Assembly: GCF_900446215.1 (NCBI RefSeq)
Contig: NZ_UAQZ01000001.1
Coordinates: 1,302,001-1,366,000 of the forward strand
Length of the DNA: 64,000 nucleotides
Direction: 5' to 3'
Source of the DNA: Burkholderia cenocepacia
GTDB taxonomy: Bacteria; Pseudomonadota; Gammaproteobacteria; Burkholderiales; Burkholderiaceae
Below, piece by piece: positions 1 through 8,509 of the stretch (position 1 is the first letter of the stretch; every line of letters starts with the position of its first letter). The position numbers and the translations under genes were made by a program. The notes beneath the pieces are model-generated. The model saw nothing but the letters and a program-made list of their open reading frames with translations. It made no database searches and was not told the origin of the DNA.

Positions 1-48
1 GAGCGCGGCGATCGCGCGCGCGTGGTCGACGTCGAAGTATTCGGCCAT
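1..48 (-). CDS. Start of an unidentified protein, cut by the window edge
   Basis: Reading leftward from an ATG at 46-48, an open frame of 16 codons (MAEYFDVDHARAIAAL) continues to the edge with the GC-rich third positions typical of the neighbours. No clear Shine-Dalgarno sequence precedes this ATG and the frame stays open upstream, so the true start may lie further right. The family cannot be named from 16 residues. If real, it is divergent from the binding-protein gene at 291. Confidence 0.3.
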   Translation of the reverse strand, partial: MAEYFDVDHARAIAAL

Positions 49-290
49 GGCGTTGAGGCAGGTGGATCGGGCAGTGCGGGGAACGAGCGATGGAACCGGG
101 GCGCTCGGCCCGGGTGCGCTGGTGTCTCGCGGATCACGGTCGGCTTGCCCGGCATCGCGCACAGTGGCGCGCCGGCAGGCCTTCGAACGGTACCGGGGCG
201 GGGCGACTACGCCAACCAATCGATTCGCATTTGCTTATCGTCTGGCGGCCGATAAGCATCCGGGCCGCCGCCGATGCGTAGAATGCCGGC

Positions 291-1118
291 ATGAACCCTT
301 GGATCGCAGTCCTGCCGATGTACAACGTGACGCCGCGCCATGCCGTGCTGTGGCGCGCGCTGCTGCGCGACGCGCTCGATGCGTTCGCGAACGCGGGCGG
401 GCCTGCCGACGTCGCGCTGCCCGACGCGCCGTTCGACGACCTGCAGGCGCTGTGGCGGCGCGACGACCTGCTGCTGTCGCAGACCTGCGGCTACCCGTAC
501 CGGATGCTCGGCTTGCGCGACGTCGTGCGATTGATTGCGACCCCGATTTTCGAGGCGGAGGGCTGCGATGGGGCGTGCTACAGCAGCGTACTGGTCGTAT
601 CGGCGCGCGTGCATGCGGGCGGCGCGACGACGCTCGCCGCCTGCCGCGGGTTGCGGGCCGCCTTCAACGGCGCAGATTCGCACAGCGGGATGAATGCATT
701 CCGGCACGCGGTTGCGCCGCACGCGCACGACGGCCGGTTCTTCGGTTCGGTCACGCCGTTCGGTTCGCACCTGAACGTGCTGCGTGCGCTGGCGTCGGGA
801 GAAGCCGATTGCGCGGCGATCGACTGCGTGACGTTCGCGTATGTGCGCGACGCGCTGCCCGATCTGCTGACGGACATCCGGATCATCGGCACGACGGCGT
901 CCGCGCCGGGATTGCCGTTCGTCGCATCGCGGGCGGCGCTGGCGGATACGCAGGTCGTCGCGTTGCAGGATGCGCTGGACCGCGCGGTCGCCGCCGACGC
1001 GGAACGGGCGCGCGTGCTGAGGCTGAAGGGATTCGACCGGCTGTCGCCGGCCGACTACGACACGATTGCGCGGTTCGCGCAGGCAGCCGCGGCGCACGGC
1101 TATCCCGAACTCGCGTGA
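291..1118 (+). CDS. PhnD-like phosphate/phosphonate-type substrate-binding protein without signal peptide
   Basis: The 275-aa product has the two-lobed layout of PhnD-like ABC binding proteins: an opening strand (AVLPMYNVTP), a mid-protein YSSVLVV segment, a hinge-type motif GADSHSGMNAFRHAV near residues 126-140, and FGSVTPFGSHLNVLRALASGEAD followed by an aspartate-rich strand. This layout is known for proteins binding phosphonate, phosphite or similar anions. Unlike transported members it has no hydrophobic signal peptide: it begins MNPWIAVLPM and is charged soon after. No permease or ATPase lies beside it, so it may be a cytoplasmic sensor or an orphan. The start is the only ATG preceding the fold; its ribosome-binding site is weak. 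It converges on dbpA. The ligand is unknown. Confidence 0.75.
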   Translation: MNPWIAVLPMYNVTPRHAVLWRALLRDALDAFANAGGPADVALPDAPFDDLQALWRRDDLLLSQTCGYPYRMLGLRDVVRLIATPIFEAEGCDGACYSSVLVVSARVHAGGATTLAACRGLRAAFNGADSHSGMNAFRHAVAPHAHDGRFFGSVTPFGSHLNVLRALASGEADCAAIDCVTFAYVRDALPDLLTDIRIIGTTASAPGLPFVASRAALADTQVVALQDALDRAVAADAERARVLRLKGFDRLSPADYDTIARFAQAAAAHGYPELA

Positions 1119-1168
1119 CAAACGGGGCGGCGCCCGGCGGTACTGCGACCGCCCACGCCGCGGCCCGC

Positions 1169-2566
1169 TTACTCCTCGTCCATCAACCGGACCTTGACGC
1201 GCTTGCCCTTGATCTTCCCCGCATTGAGCTTGCGCAGCGCGTCGCGCGCGACGCCGCGCTCGATCGCGACATAGGTCGAGAACTCGGTCACGTTGATCTT
1301 GCCGATCTGCTTGCCGTCGAACCCGGCGTCGCCGGTCAGCGCGCCGAGCACGTCGCCCGGGCGGATCTTGTCCTTGCGCCCGCCGAGGATCTGCAGCGTT
1401 TCCATCGGCGGCAGCAGCACGCTGTCGTCCGCCGGCTTCAGCTCGGCGAGCGGATGCCATTCGACCTCGCGCTTCTGCGCCTGTTCGATCGCGCCGACGC
1501 GGCCCATCTCGTCCATGCTCGCGAGGCTCAGCGCCCAGCCGTCCTGATCCGCGCGGCCGGTGCGGCCGATGCGGTGTACGTGCACTTCGGGGTCGGGCGT
1601 CACGTCGACGTTGATCACCGCTTCGAGCTGCGCGATGTCGAGCCCGCGCGCGGCGACGTCGGTCGCGACCAGCACCGAGCAGCTGCGGTTCGCGAACTGG
1701 ATCAGCACCTGGTCGCGTTCGCGCTGGTCGAGTTCGCCGTGCAGCGCGAGCGCATGGAAGCCTTGCGCGTGCAGCACGTCGAGCAGGTCGCGGCACTGCT
1801 GCTTGGTGTTGCAGAACGCGATCGTGCTCACTGGCCGATAGTGGTTCAGCAACTGGCCGACCGCGTGCAGCCGCTCGTCCTCGGTCACTTCATAGAAGCG
1901 CTGGCGGATCTTGCTGTCGTCGTGGCGTTCCGCGAGCTTGATTTCCTTCGGATTGCGCAGGAACTGCTGGCTCAGCTTCGCGATGCCGTCCGGATAGGTC
2001 GCGGAGAACAGCAGCGTCTGGCGCGTCGTCGGACACATCCGCGCAACCTTCGCGATGTCGTCGAAGAAGCCCATGTCGAGCATCCGGTCAGCTTCGTCGA
2101 GCACCAGCGTATTCAGCGCGTCGAGCTTCAGGTTGCCGCGATCGAGGTGATCCATGATGCGGCCCGGCGTGCCGACGACGATGTGCGCGCCGTGCTCGAG
2201 GCTCTGCGCCTGCGGGCGCATCGGCGTGCCGCCGCACAGCGTCAGCACCTTCACGTTCTCCTCGGCGCGCGCGAGGCGGCGCACTTCCTGCGCGACCTGG
2301 TCGGCCAGCTCGCGCGTCGGGCACAGGATCATCGCCTGCACGTCGAAACGGCGCGCATCGAGGCGCGCGAGCAGCGCGAGCGAGAACGCGGCGGTCTTGC
2401 CGCTGCCCGTCTTCGCCTGCGCGATCAGGTCCTGGCCGGCCAGCGCGATCGGCAGACTCGCGGCCTGGATCGGCGTCATGTCGACATAGCCGAGCTGCGC
2501 GAGGTTCGCGAGCGTGGCGGGCGTCAGCGGCAGCGCGCTGAACGGCGTGGCGGTCGGTTGGGTCAA
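1169..2566 (-). CDS. dbpA: ATP-dependent RNA helicase DbpA
   Basis: This 465-aa DEAD-box helicase is close in length to E. coli DbpA (457 aa). Visible motifs are the Q motif (GYVDMTPIQ, about residue 26), Walker A AKTGSGKT (51-58), a PTRELA block, LDEAD, SAT, and the C-terminal HRIGRTGR. The last about 75 residues (IRPGDVLGALTGDAGFDGKQIG onward) form the RNA-binding domain that directs DbpA to hairpin 92 of 23S rRNA during 50S assembly. I chose a TTG start at 2564-2566 because GGAG lies 8 bases before it and the DbpA-like N-terminus begins there. The upstream ATG extension belongs to the zinc-ribbon gene region. The TTG overlaps that gene's TGA stop (TTGA), which suggests translational coupling. 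Confidence 0.93.
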   Translation of the reverse strand: MTQPTATPFSALPLTPATLANLAQLGYVDMTPIQAASLPIALAGQDLIAQAKTGSGKTAAFSLALLARLDARRFDVQAMILCPTRELADQVAQEVRRLARAEENVKVLTLCGGTPMRPQAQSLEHGAHIVVGTPGRIMDHLDRGNLKLDALNTLVLDEADRMLDMGFFDDIAKVARMCPTTRQTLLFSATYPDGIAKLSQQFLRNPKEIKLAERHDDSKIRQRFYEVTEDERLHAVGQLLNHYRPVSTIAFCNTKQQCRDLLDVLHAQGFHALALHGELDQRERDQVLIQFANRSCSVLVATDVAARGLDIAQLEAVINVDVTPDPEVHVHRIGRTGRADQDGWALSLASMDEMGRVGAIEQAQKREVEWHPLAELKPADDSVLLPPMETLQILGGRKDKIRPGDVLGALTGDAGFDGKQIGKINVTEFSTYVAIERGVARDALRKLNAGKIKGKRVKVRLMDEE

Positions 2567-2760
2567 GACAGGTCTCCGAGGTAGGGTCGGCCTTCCATCT
2601 GCTCGTAGACGACGTTGCCTTCGTCGTCCTCGAAGCGTTCGAGATAGTTGCGGGCGCCGCACAGCGGGCAGCGGAACAGCAGCCCCTGGCCTTCGTCCTT
2701 GATGACGACGTCGGACTGCTCCCACTGCGTGCCGCAGCTCTGGTTTCGGCAGGTAAACAC
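2563..2760 (-). CDS. Small zinc-ribbon protein upstream of dbpA
   Basis: This 65-aa protein starts with GTG at 2758-2760, five bases after a good ribosome-binding site (GGAGAAAG). It carries two cysteine pairs, C4/C9 and C31/C34 (CPLCGARNYL), spaced as in a single zinc ribbon, followed by an acidic C-terminal half. Its stop overlaps the TTG start of dbpA, so the two are very probably co-translated. A function in RNA or ribosome biology is suggested only by that coupling. I recognise no named family. Confidence 0.75.
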   Translation of the reverse strand: MFTCRNQSCGTQWEQSDVVIKDEGQGLLFRCPLCGARNYLERFEDDEGNVVYEQMEGRPYLGDLS

Positions 2761-2959
2761 GGTCTTTCTCCAGCTGAATTCGATTGATGGCGCGCCCGGG
2801 CGGGCGCGGCCACGGCGGGCGGCGCTCGCGCGGCTCGGGCGCGGGCCGCACCGGCGGTGGCTCGGGTTGGGTCGATGCGGATGATGGATCGGACGGCGAC
2901 GGCGTCGCGCGTGCCGCAATTCTAGCGGAAGCCGGTGCTTTCGCCCGGCGCGCACCAGG

Positions 2960-2987
2960 AAAAACGGCCGCCCCGGAGGGCGGCCGT
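2960..2987 (-). terminator. Rho-independent terminator of mqo
   Basis: A 10-bp perfect stem (ACGGCCGCCC with GGGCGGCCGT, tetraloop) lies 60 bases beyond the mqo stop. In the minus direction it is followed by five T residues. This separates mqo from the zinc-ribbon/dbpA unit. Confidence 0.85.
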
Positions 2988-3047
2988 GTCGGGCGGCATC
3001 ACGGTGCCGCATGGGTGCCGCGCGGGTGTCGCGCTGCATCGGGCGCG

Positions 3048-4691
3048 TTACAGCGCCATGTCGGCCGACGCCTTCGCCGGGCGGGCCGGCGCGGCGCCGG
3101 TGGCCTGCGACGGCGCGCCGAGGTCGATCTTCGGCGGCGGCGACAGTTGCAGCACGTCGCTCGTGTAGGTCCATTCCTCGACGACCTTCGCCGGGCTGTC
3201 GTTCAGCCTGGTGCCGTAGCTCGGCACGATCTGTCGGATCTTCTGCTGCCACTCGGGCGTCGCGACCTTGTCCTTGAACACTTTCTTCATCAGGTTCAGC
3301 ATGATCGGCGCGGCGGTCGACGCGCCCGGCGATGCGCCGAGCAGACCCGCGATGCTGCCGTCCTGCGACGCGACGATCTCGGTGCCGAGCTTCAGCACAC
3401 CGCCCTTGACCGGGTCGCGCTTGATGATCTGCACGCGCTGGCCGGCCTGCCACAGGCGCCAGTCTTCCTTCTTCGCGTTCGGGAAGTATTCCTTCAGCGC
3501 GTTGAAGCGGTCGTCGTCGGACAGCATCAGCTGGCCGGCGAGGTACTGCACCAGCGGGAATTCGTCGACGCCCACGCGCATCATCGGCGCGACGTTGTGC
3601 AGGTTGGTGCTCTTCGCGAGGTCGAAGTACGAGCCGTTCTTCAGGAACTTGGTCGAGAACGTCGCGAACGGCCCGAACAGGATGATCTTCTTGCCGTCGA
3701 TGATGCGCGTGTCGAGGTGCGGCACCGACATCGGCGGCGAGCCGACCGACGCCTTGCCGTAGGCCTTCGCGAGATGCTGCTTCACGACCTCGGGGTTGTC
3801 GGTCACGAGGAACGAGCCGCCGACCGGGAACGCGCCGTAGTCCTTCGCTTCGGGGATGCCCGACGCCTGCAGCAGGTGCAGCGCACCGCCGCCCGCGCCG
3901 ATGAACACGAATTTCGCGTCGACGGCTTGCGGCGGTTCATCCGAGTGCAGCTTGACCCACGACACGTGCCACGTGCCGTCGGCGTTGCGCGTGATCTCGC
4001 GCACTTCGCTCGACAGCGACAGCGTGAAGTTCGGCTGCGTCTTCAGGTAGCCGACGAACTGGCGCGTGATCTCGCCGAAGTTCACGTCGGTGCCGATCGG
4101 CGTCCACGTCGCGGCCACCTTCTGGTTGCGGTCGCGACCTTCCATCATCAGCGGCACCCACTGCTTGATCTGGTCGTAGTCTTCCGAATACTGCATCCCG
4201 CGGAACAGCGGGCTCGCCTGCAGCGCTTCGTAGCGCTTCTTCAGGAAGCGGACGTTGTCGTCGCCCCAGACGAAGCTCATGTGCGGCGTCGAGTTGATGA
4301 ACGAGTGCGGGTTCTTCAGCACGCCCTGCTTCACCTGCCACGCCCAGAACTGGCGCGAGATCTGGAACGACTCGTTGATCTCGATGGCCTTCGAGATGTC
4401 GACCTTGCCGTCCGCCTTCTCCGGCGTGTAGTTCAGCTCGGCGAGCGCCGAGTGGCCGGTGCCGGCGTTGTTCCAGCCGTTCGAGCTTTCCAGCGCGACG
4501 CCGTCGAGGCGCTCGACCATCGTCATCGACCAGTCGGGCTGGAGTTCGTGCAGCCAGACGCCGAGCGTCGAGCTCATGATGCCGCCGCCCACCAGCAGGA
4601 CGTCGACCTTCTTCGTGTCGGCGGCGTGCGCCGACGATGTCGCGACGCACAGCGCGAGCGCCGACAGTATTACCCGTAACGTTTTGATCAC
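3048..4691 (-). CDS. mqo: Malate:quinone oxidoreductase with N-terminal signal sequence
   Basis: The 547-aa flavoprotein oxidises malate to oxaloacetate and passes electrons to quinone, a membrane-linked alternative to NAD malate dehydrogenase. Residues from about 29 carry the FAD-binding strand [16 protein letters not shown], followed by the family signatures [24 protein letters not shown] and [14 protein letters not shown]. Total length matches E. coli Mqo (548 aa). The start is GTG at 4689-4691 with AAAGGGA upstream. It gives a hydrophobic leader ending AHA-A around residue 23, implying export or membrane tethering, whereas the E. coli enzyme is a cytoplasmic-face peripheral protein. A long untranslated leader with two palindromes precedes it, and a terminator follows. 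Confidence 0.92.
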   Translation of the reverse strand: MIKTLRVILSALALCVATSSAHAADTKKVDVLLVGGGIMSSTLGVWLHELQPDWSMTMVERLDGVALESSNGWNNAGTGHSALAELNYTPEKADGKVDISKAIEINESFQISRQFWAWQVKQGVLKNPHSFINSTPHMSFVWGDDNVRFLKKRYEALQASPLFRGMQYSEDYDQIKQWVPLMMEGRDRNQKVAATWTPIGTDVNFGEITRQFVGYLKTQPNFTLSLSSEVREITRNADGTWHVSWVKLHSDEPPQAVDAKFVFIGAGGGALHLLQASGIPEAKDYGAFPVGGSFLVTDNPEVVKQHLAKAYGKASVGSPPMSVPHLDTRIIDGKKIILFGPFATFSTKFLKNGSYFDLAKSTNLHNVAPMMRVGVDEFPLVQYLAGQLMLSDDDRFNALKEYFPNAKKEDWRLWQAGQRVQIIKRDPVKGGVLKLGTEIVASQDGSIAGLLGASPGASTAAPIMLNLMKKVFKDKVATPEWQQKIRQIVPSYGTRLNDSPAKVVEEWTYTSDVLQLSPPPKIDLGAPSQATGAAPARPAKASADMAL

Positions 4692-4767
4692 AGCAGATCC
4701 CTTTTTCAACTTGGATGCATCGGTTTGCCATGCCGCCCGGCGCGCGGTTCCGTCGTGTCGAAACACG

Positions 4768-4805
4768 GGTCCGGAGATCCGGACCACGAATCCGGAATTC
4801 CGGAT
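4768..4805. repeat. Tandem palindromes in the mqo leader
   Basis: GGTCCGGA at 4768-4775 pairs with TCCGGACC at 4778-4785 across a 2-base centre. Four bases later ATCCGGAATTCCGGAT (4790-4805) is a perfect 16-bp palindrome. Both share the half-site TCCGGA. They lie between the candidate promoter and the mqo start, so they could be an operator pair or RNA structures. Confidence 0.6.
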
Positions 4806-5014
4806 CGACGCTGCACGCCGTTGCATTGGCGCATACGAAGCGATTCGGAAGGACACCTTCGGATCGGTTTCCCGCGAACAGGCAAGGGCCTGCGTCGCGA
4901 CGGTGCGCCACGCGCCCGGCCCGGGTGGCGGGCCTGAGCGGACGGCGCTTCAGGCTGCGTCGAAAGCGGCCGCGCGCGACACGTTTTGCGGGGGCGGGAT
5001 GGCAAGGGGCGCGT

Positions 5015-5043
5015 AATATAACCGAACTCGGACAACGTGTCGC
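5015..5043 (-). promoter_or_regulatory. Candidate sigma-70 promoter for mqo
   Basis: On the minus strand GCGACA (5038-5043) and TATATT (5015-5020) are separated by 17 bases. Initiation just beyond would leave an untranslated leader of about 315 bases before the mqo GTG. This is assigned from spacing and similarity alone. Confidence 0.4.
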
Positions 5044-5185
5044 AGGCGACGAATATCCCTGTTTTCGTGGGGTTTTTTGCGCGTCCGGGTTTCCGGAATG
5101 ACGGTGTGCGACGCGGGAAAATCGAGCGGGATCAACGGGGCGGAATGGACGGTCACGCAGACCATGCAACAGACCGGAACGTCAC

Positions 5186-5212
5186 CGGGTCGCGGCGTTG
5201 CACCGCGACCCG
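5186..5212 (-). terminator. Terminator-like hairpin after the lipoprotein gene
   Basis: A perfect 10-bp stem (CGGGTCGCGG with CCGCGACCCG, 7-base loop) lies 22 bases beyond the lipoprotein stop. No strong T-run follows, so the termination role is probable rather than certain. Confidence 0.5.
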
Positions 5213-5234
5213 TTCACGGCTACATCAGTTCACT

Positions 5235-5540
5235 TCACTTCGCTCCGCCGCTCCGGCAGAACTGCTCATACGCCTGCGCCGAATTCGCGAACCCCTGCGC
5301 CTTCGCGAGTTCCCACGGACGCTCGCACTGCCGGGTCCGTTCGCACCATGCGTAGCCGGCCGAGCCGATGCAGCCGTGCGCGTCGCGATCGCCGCCGACC
5401 CGCGGCGGGGCCGCTTGCGCGGCAGTGTCGGCCGGCGCGGACGCATTGGCCGGCGTGGACGATGGCGTCGCACAGGCGCTCAATGCGAATGCGCAGGCAA
5501 TCGCGGCGGCAAACGACGCGGCGGGTGAGTAACGTTTCAT
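5235..5540 (-). CDS. Small cysteine-containing lipoprotein
   Basis: The 101-aa product begins with a lipoprotein signal peptide and a lipobox LSAC around residues 20-23, then a low-complexity Ala/Ser/Pro linker. A compact C-terminal domain carries GCIGSAGYAWCERTRQCERPWELA, with three cysteines and an RPWELA motif that I have seen in small bacterial envelope proteins of unknown function. The ATG at 5538-5540 is preferred over one at 5553-5555 because GGAG lies 9 bases upstream of it. Membrane anchoring is supported by the lipobox; the function is unknown. Confidence 0.72.
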   Translation of the reverse strand: MKRYSPAASFAAAIACAFALSACATPSSTPANASAPADTAAQAAPPRVGGDRDAHGCIGSAGYAWCERTRQCERPWELAKAQGFANSAQAYEQFCRSGGAK

Positions 5541-5610
5541 CGGGTAGCGCTCCATGGGATGACGATCGGCGGCGGATGCCCGTGTGCGGGCGTCTGCAAA
5601 GCATGACCGG

Positions 5611-6099
5611 TCACGCGTCCGGCACCGGCACGCGCGACGAGAACTTCACCTCGCGCAACGCGAGGCTCGACTGGATCGACGACACGCCGGCCTGTTTCCG
5701 CAGCACGCGCTCGACGAATTCCGCATACGCGTCGAGATCGGCCGCGACGACCTGCAGGATGTAGTCGGCCGCGCCGGTGATCTTGTGGCACGACGTCACT
5801 TCGTCGTGACGCCGCATCACGTCCTCGAAGTGATCCGAATCCTGGCCCGAATGCATGTTGAACGTCACCTGCACGAACGCGAACACGTTCATGCCGAGCG
5901 CGCGCCGGTCGAGGTTCGCCTGATAGCCGGTGATCACGTGCTCGTCCTCGAGCCGCTTGCGGCGGCGCCAGCACGGCGTGACGCTCAGCGACAGCTTCTC
6001 GCCGAGCGTGGCGTTCGACAGCGCGCCGTCTTCCTGCAACAGGCGGAGCATCGCGCGGTCGACGCCGTCCAGTTCAACTGAAGCGCGATTTTTGCTCAT
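5611..6099 (-). CDS. Lrp/AsnC family transcriptional regulator
   Basis: The 162-aa protein has an N-terminal winged helix-turn-helix (DRAMLRLLQEDGALSNATLGEKLSLSVTPCWRRRKRLEDEHVITGY) and a C-terminal RAM ligand-binding domain (VFAFVQVTF through DYILQVVAADLDAYAEFV). Such proteins respond to amino acids and often control the gene facing them. Here it is divergent from the acetylpolyamine amidohydrolase with 128 bp between the starts, so that gene is its likely target. An ATG three codons upstream (6108) is an alternative start but has almost no space for a ribosome-binding site. Confidence 0.9.
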   Translation of the reverse strand: MSKNRASVELDGVDRAMLRLLQEDGALSNATLGEKLSLSVTPCWRRRKRLEDEHVITGYQANLDRRALGMNVFAFVQVTFNMHSGQDSDHFEDVMRRHDEVTSCHKITGAADYILQVVAADLDAYAEFVERVLRKQAGVSSIQSSLALREVKFSSRVPVPDA

Positions 6100-6227
6100 A
6101 TCCGGCATTCCGTAGACAGTTTTCTCAAAATTGTACAAAACGAAGCGCTGAAAAGCAAAGCTATTGCCGGGCGGCCTCAATAGACTGTTGCCAACCCCTT
6201 TCCCCGTCATCCCTGCAACGGTCAACC

Positions 6228-7265
6228 ATGCTCACGGTCTACAGCAGCGATCACCACCTGCATCGCGGCGTCGAACTGAAGGACGGCGCGATCACCGAGT
6301 CGTTCGAACACCCCCTTCGCGCCGAAACGGTGCTCGCGCAGGTCCGCGCGGCCGGCCTCGGCGACGTGATCGCGCCGCGTGCGTTCGACCGGGCGAGCTA
6401 TGCCGGCGCGCACAGCGCGCGCTACGTCGACTTCCTCGCCGGCGCATGGGACGAATGGACCGCGACCGGCCGCACCTGCCAGGCGCTGCCGCTCGTGTGG
6501 CCGGTGCGCGCGATGCCGGCGGCCGCGACGCCGCCCGGCTTCATCGACGGCAAGCTCGGCTTCTTCGCGATGGACGCCGGCGCGCCGATCAACGCCGGCA
6601 CATGGGACGCGGTGAGCGCGAGCGCGAACTCGGCGCTGACCGGCGCCGACCTGCTGTCGGGCGGCGGCGCGCGCGCCGCGTTCGCGCTGTGCCGCCCGCC
6701 CGGCCACCATGCGGGGCGCGAGTACATGGGCGGCTACTGCTACCTGAACAACGCGGCGATCGCCGCGCAGCACGGCATCGCGCGCGGCGCGGCGCGCGTC
6801 GCGGTGCTCGACGTCGATTTCCACCACGGCAACGGCACGCAGGACATCTTCTACGAGCGGTCGGACGTGCTGTTCGCGTCGCTGCATGGCGAACCGTCGG
6901 TGTCGTATCCGTACTTCTCCGGCTACGCGGACGAGCGCGGCGCGGGCGTCGGCGCGGGCTTCAACCTGAACCTGCCGCTGCCGAAGGGCACGCGGTGGGA
7001 CACCTACTCGGCAGCGCTCGACCACGCCGCGGCGGCGATCGCGAAGCATGCGCCCGACCTGCTCGTCGTGTCGCTCGGCGTCGACACGTTCGAGCACGAC
7101 CCGATCAGCCATTTCAAGCTGCGCTCGCCCGACTACCTGCGGATCGGCGAGACGCTCGCGCGCCTGAACCTGCCGACGCTGTTCGTGATGGAAGGCGGCT
7201 ACATGGTCGACGAGATCGGCATCAACGCGGTGAACGTATTGCTGGGATTCGAAGGGCGTGCGTAA
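6228..7265 (+). CDS. Acetylpolyamine amidohydrolase (histone deacetylase family)
   Basis: The 345-aa zinc hydrolase deacetylates acetylated polyamines or related amides. Active-site residues line up with the Mycoplana ramosa enzyme at an offset of two: the catalytic pair H160/H161 (RPPGHHAG), zinc ligands D197 and H199 (DVDFHHGNGTQ) and D286 (GVDTFEHDP), and the transition-state tyrosine Y325 (MEGGY). Its family length is about 341 aa. The divergent Lrp-type regulator and the amino acid binding protein gene 68 bp downstream suggest a catabolic role for an imported acylated amine, which is inference. The substrate could differ, since histone-deacetylase-like amidohydrolases are broad. Confidence 0.9.
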   Translation: MLTVYSSDHHLHRGVELKDGAITESFEHPLRAETVLAQVRAAGLGDVIAPRAFDRASYAGAHSARYVDFLAGAWDEWTATGRTCQALPLVWPVRAMPAAATPPGFIDGKLGFFAMDAGAPINAGTWDAVSASANSALTGADLLSGGGARAAFALCRPPGHHAGREYMGGYCYLNNAAIAAQHGIARGAARVAVLDVDFHHGNGTQDIFYERSDVLFASLHGEPSVSYPYFSGYADERGAGVGAGFNLNLPLPKGTRWDTYSAALDHAAAAIAKHAPDLLVVSLGVDTFEHDPISHFKLRSPDYLRIGETLARLNLPTLFVMEGGYMVDEIGINAVNVLLGFEGRA

Positions 7266-7333
7266 GCGCGGCACGACCTTCGGCGAATGACGGATCCGAA
7301 CACGAACGAAGCGCGACAAGGAAGGAGACGAGC

Positions 7334-8476
7334 ATGAATCGGCATCACAAGACGGTATTCGCCACCGCGGTTGCGCTGACGTGCGCGCTGCCTGCGGGGG
7401 CCGCGCAGGCGGACGACGTCGTGCGCATCGGGCACGTCGCGCCGCTGACCGGCGCGATCGCGCACCTCGGCAAGGACAGCGAGAACGGTGCACGGCTCGC
7501 GGTCGAGGAAATCAACGCGAAGGGGCTCGTGATCGGCGGCAGGAAGGTCACGCTGCAGCTCGACGCGCAGGACGACGCGGGCGATCCGCGCACCGCGACA
7601 CAGGTCGCGCAGCGGCTCGTCGACGACAAGGTCGTCGGCGTCGTCGGCCATCACAACTCGGGCACGTCGATCCCGGCGTCGCGCGTGTATCGCGACGGCG
7701 GCGTCGTGCAGATCTCGCAGGCCGCGACCAACCCGACGTATACGCAGCAGGGCTTCAAGACGACCTATCGCGTCGTCGCGACCGACGCGCAGCAGGGACC
7801 GGCGCTGGCGATGTATGCGGCGAAGAACATGGGGATCAGGACGGTCGCCGTGGTCGACGATTCGACCGCGTACGGGCAGGGCCTCGCGACCGAATTCGAG
7901 AAGGCCGCGAAGGCGGCCGGGATGAAGGTCGTGTCGCGCGACGCGACGAACGACAAGGCGATCGACTTCCGCGCGATCCTCACGAAGATCAAGGGCGCGA
8001 GCCCCGACGCAATCATGTATGGCGGGATGGACGCGACGGGCGGGCCGCTCGCGAAGCAGGCGCGCCAGCTCGGCATGCGCGCGAAGATCCTGGCCGGCGA
8101 CGGCGTGTGCTCGACCGATCTGCCGAAGCTCGCCGGCCCGGCGTCGGACAACGTCGTGTGTTCCGAGGCCGGCATCGCGCTCGAGAAGATGCCGGGCGGC
8201 GCGGCGTTCGCGAAACGCTACGAAGCGCGTTATCACCAGCCGATGCAGGTGTATGCGCCGTTCTCGTACGACGCGGTCTACATCATCGTCGACGCGATGA
8301 AGCGCGCGAACTCGACGGATCCGGCGAAGGTGCTGGCCGCGATGCCGGCCACCGACTATCGCGGCGTGATCGGCGAAACGAGCTTCACGCCGCAGGGCGA
8401 CCTGAAGCACGGCGCGATCTCGGTGTTCACGTACAAGAGCGGCAGGAAGGCGCTGCTCGACATCGTCCGGATGTAA
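7334..8476 (+). CDS. Branched-chain amino acid type ABC transporter substrate-binding protein
   Basis: The 380-aa product has a signal peptide (cleavage near AQA-DD, residue 26) and a periplasmic binding protein type 1 fold like LivJ/LivK: VRIGHVAPLTGAIAHLGKD, a GVVGHHNSGTSIPAS loop, then YRVVATDAQQG and AVVDDSTAYGQG. GAAGGAGACGAGC precedes the ATG. No permease or ATPase genes are adjacent, so it must work with a transporter encoded elsewhere or act as an orphan. It lies in the same direction as the amidohydrolase and may share its transcript. The ligand is uncertain; the family binds amino acids, amides and aromatics. Confidence 0.85.
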   Translation: MNRHHKTVFATAVALTCALPAGAAQADDVVRIGHVAPLTGAIAHLGKDSENGARLAVEEINAKGLVIGGRKVTLQLDAQDDAGDPRTATQVAQRLVDDKVVGVVGHHNSGTSIPASRVYRDGGVVQISQAATNPTYTQQGFKTTYRVVATDAQQGPALAMYAAKNMGIRTVAVVDDSTAYGQGLATEFEKAAKAAGMKVVSRDATNDKAIDFRAILTKIKGASPDAIMYGGMDATGGPLAKQARQLGMRAKILAGDGVCSTDLPKLAGPASDNVVCSEAGIALEKMPGGAAFAKRYEARYHQPMQVYAPFSYDAVYIIVDAMKRANSTDPAKVLAAMPATDYRGVIGETSFTPQGDLKHGAISVFTYKSGRKALLDIVRM

Positions 8477-8486
8477 CGCCGCGGCC

Positions 8487-8503
8487 GGGGCGCGCCGCGC
8501 CCC
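8487..8503. terminator. GC-rich hairpin between convergent genes
   Basis: GGGGCG and CGCCCC flank a 5-base loop in the 33-bp gap between the binding-protein stop and the mscS stop. It could end transcription in both directions. There is no T-run. Confidence 0.35.
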
Positions 8504-8509
8504 GCTGCG

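Larger units (their letters stand above)
4692..5234. other. Intergenic region upstream of mqo
   Basis: This 543-bp stretch has no convincing gene. It holds two adjacent palindromes (4768-4805), a candidate mqo promoter (5015-5043) and the hairpin ending the lipoprotein transcript (5186-5212). Confidence 0.7.

Noticed and set aside
47-2584. An 845-codon plus-strand frame spanning the binding protein and dbpA regions
   Set aside because: It overlaps two well-supported genes in other frames and has low-complexity composition.
2784-4679. A 631-codon plus-strand frame opposite mqo
   Set aside because: mqo on the other strand has full family motifs; this frame has none.
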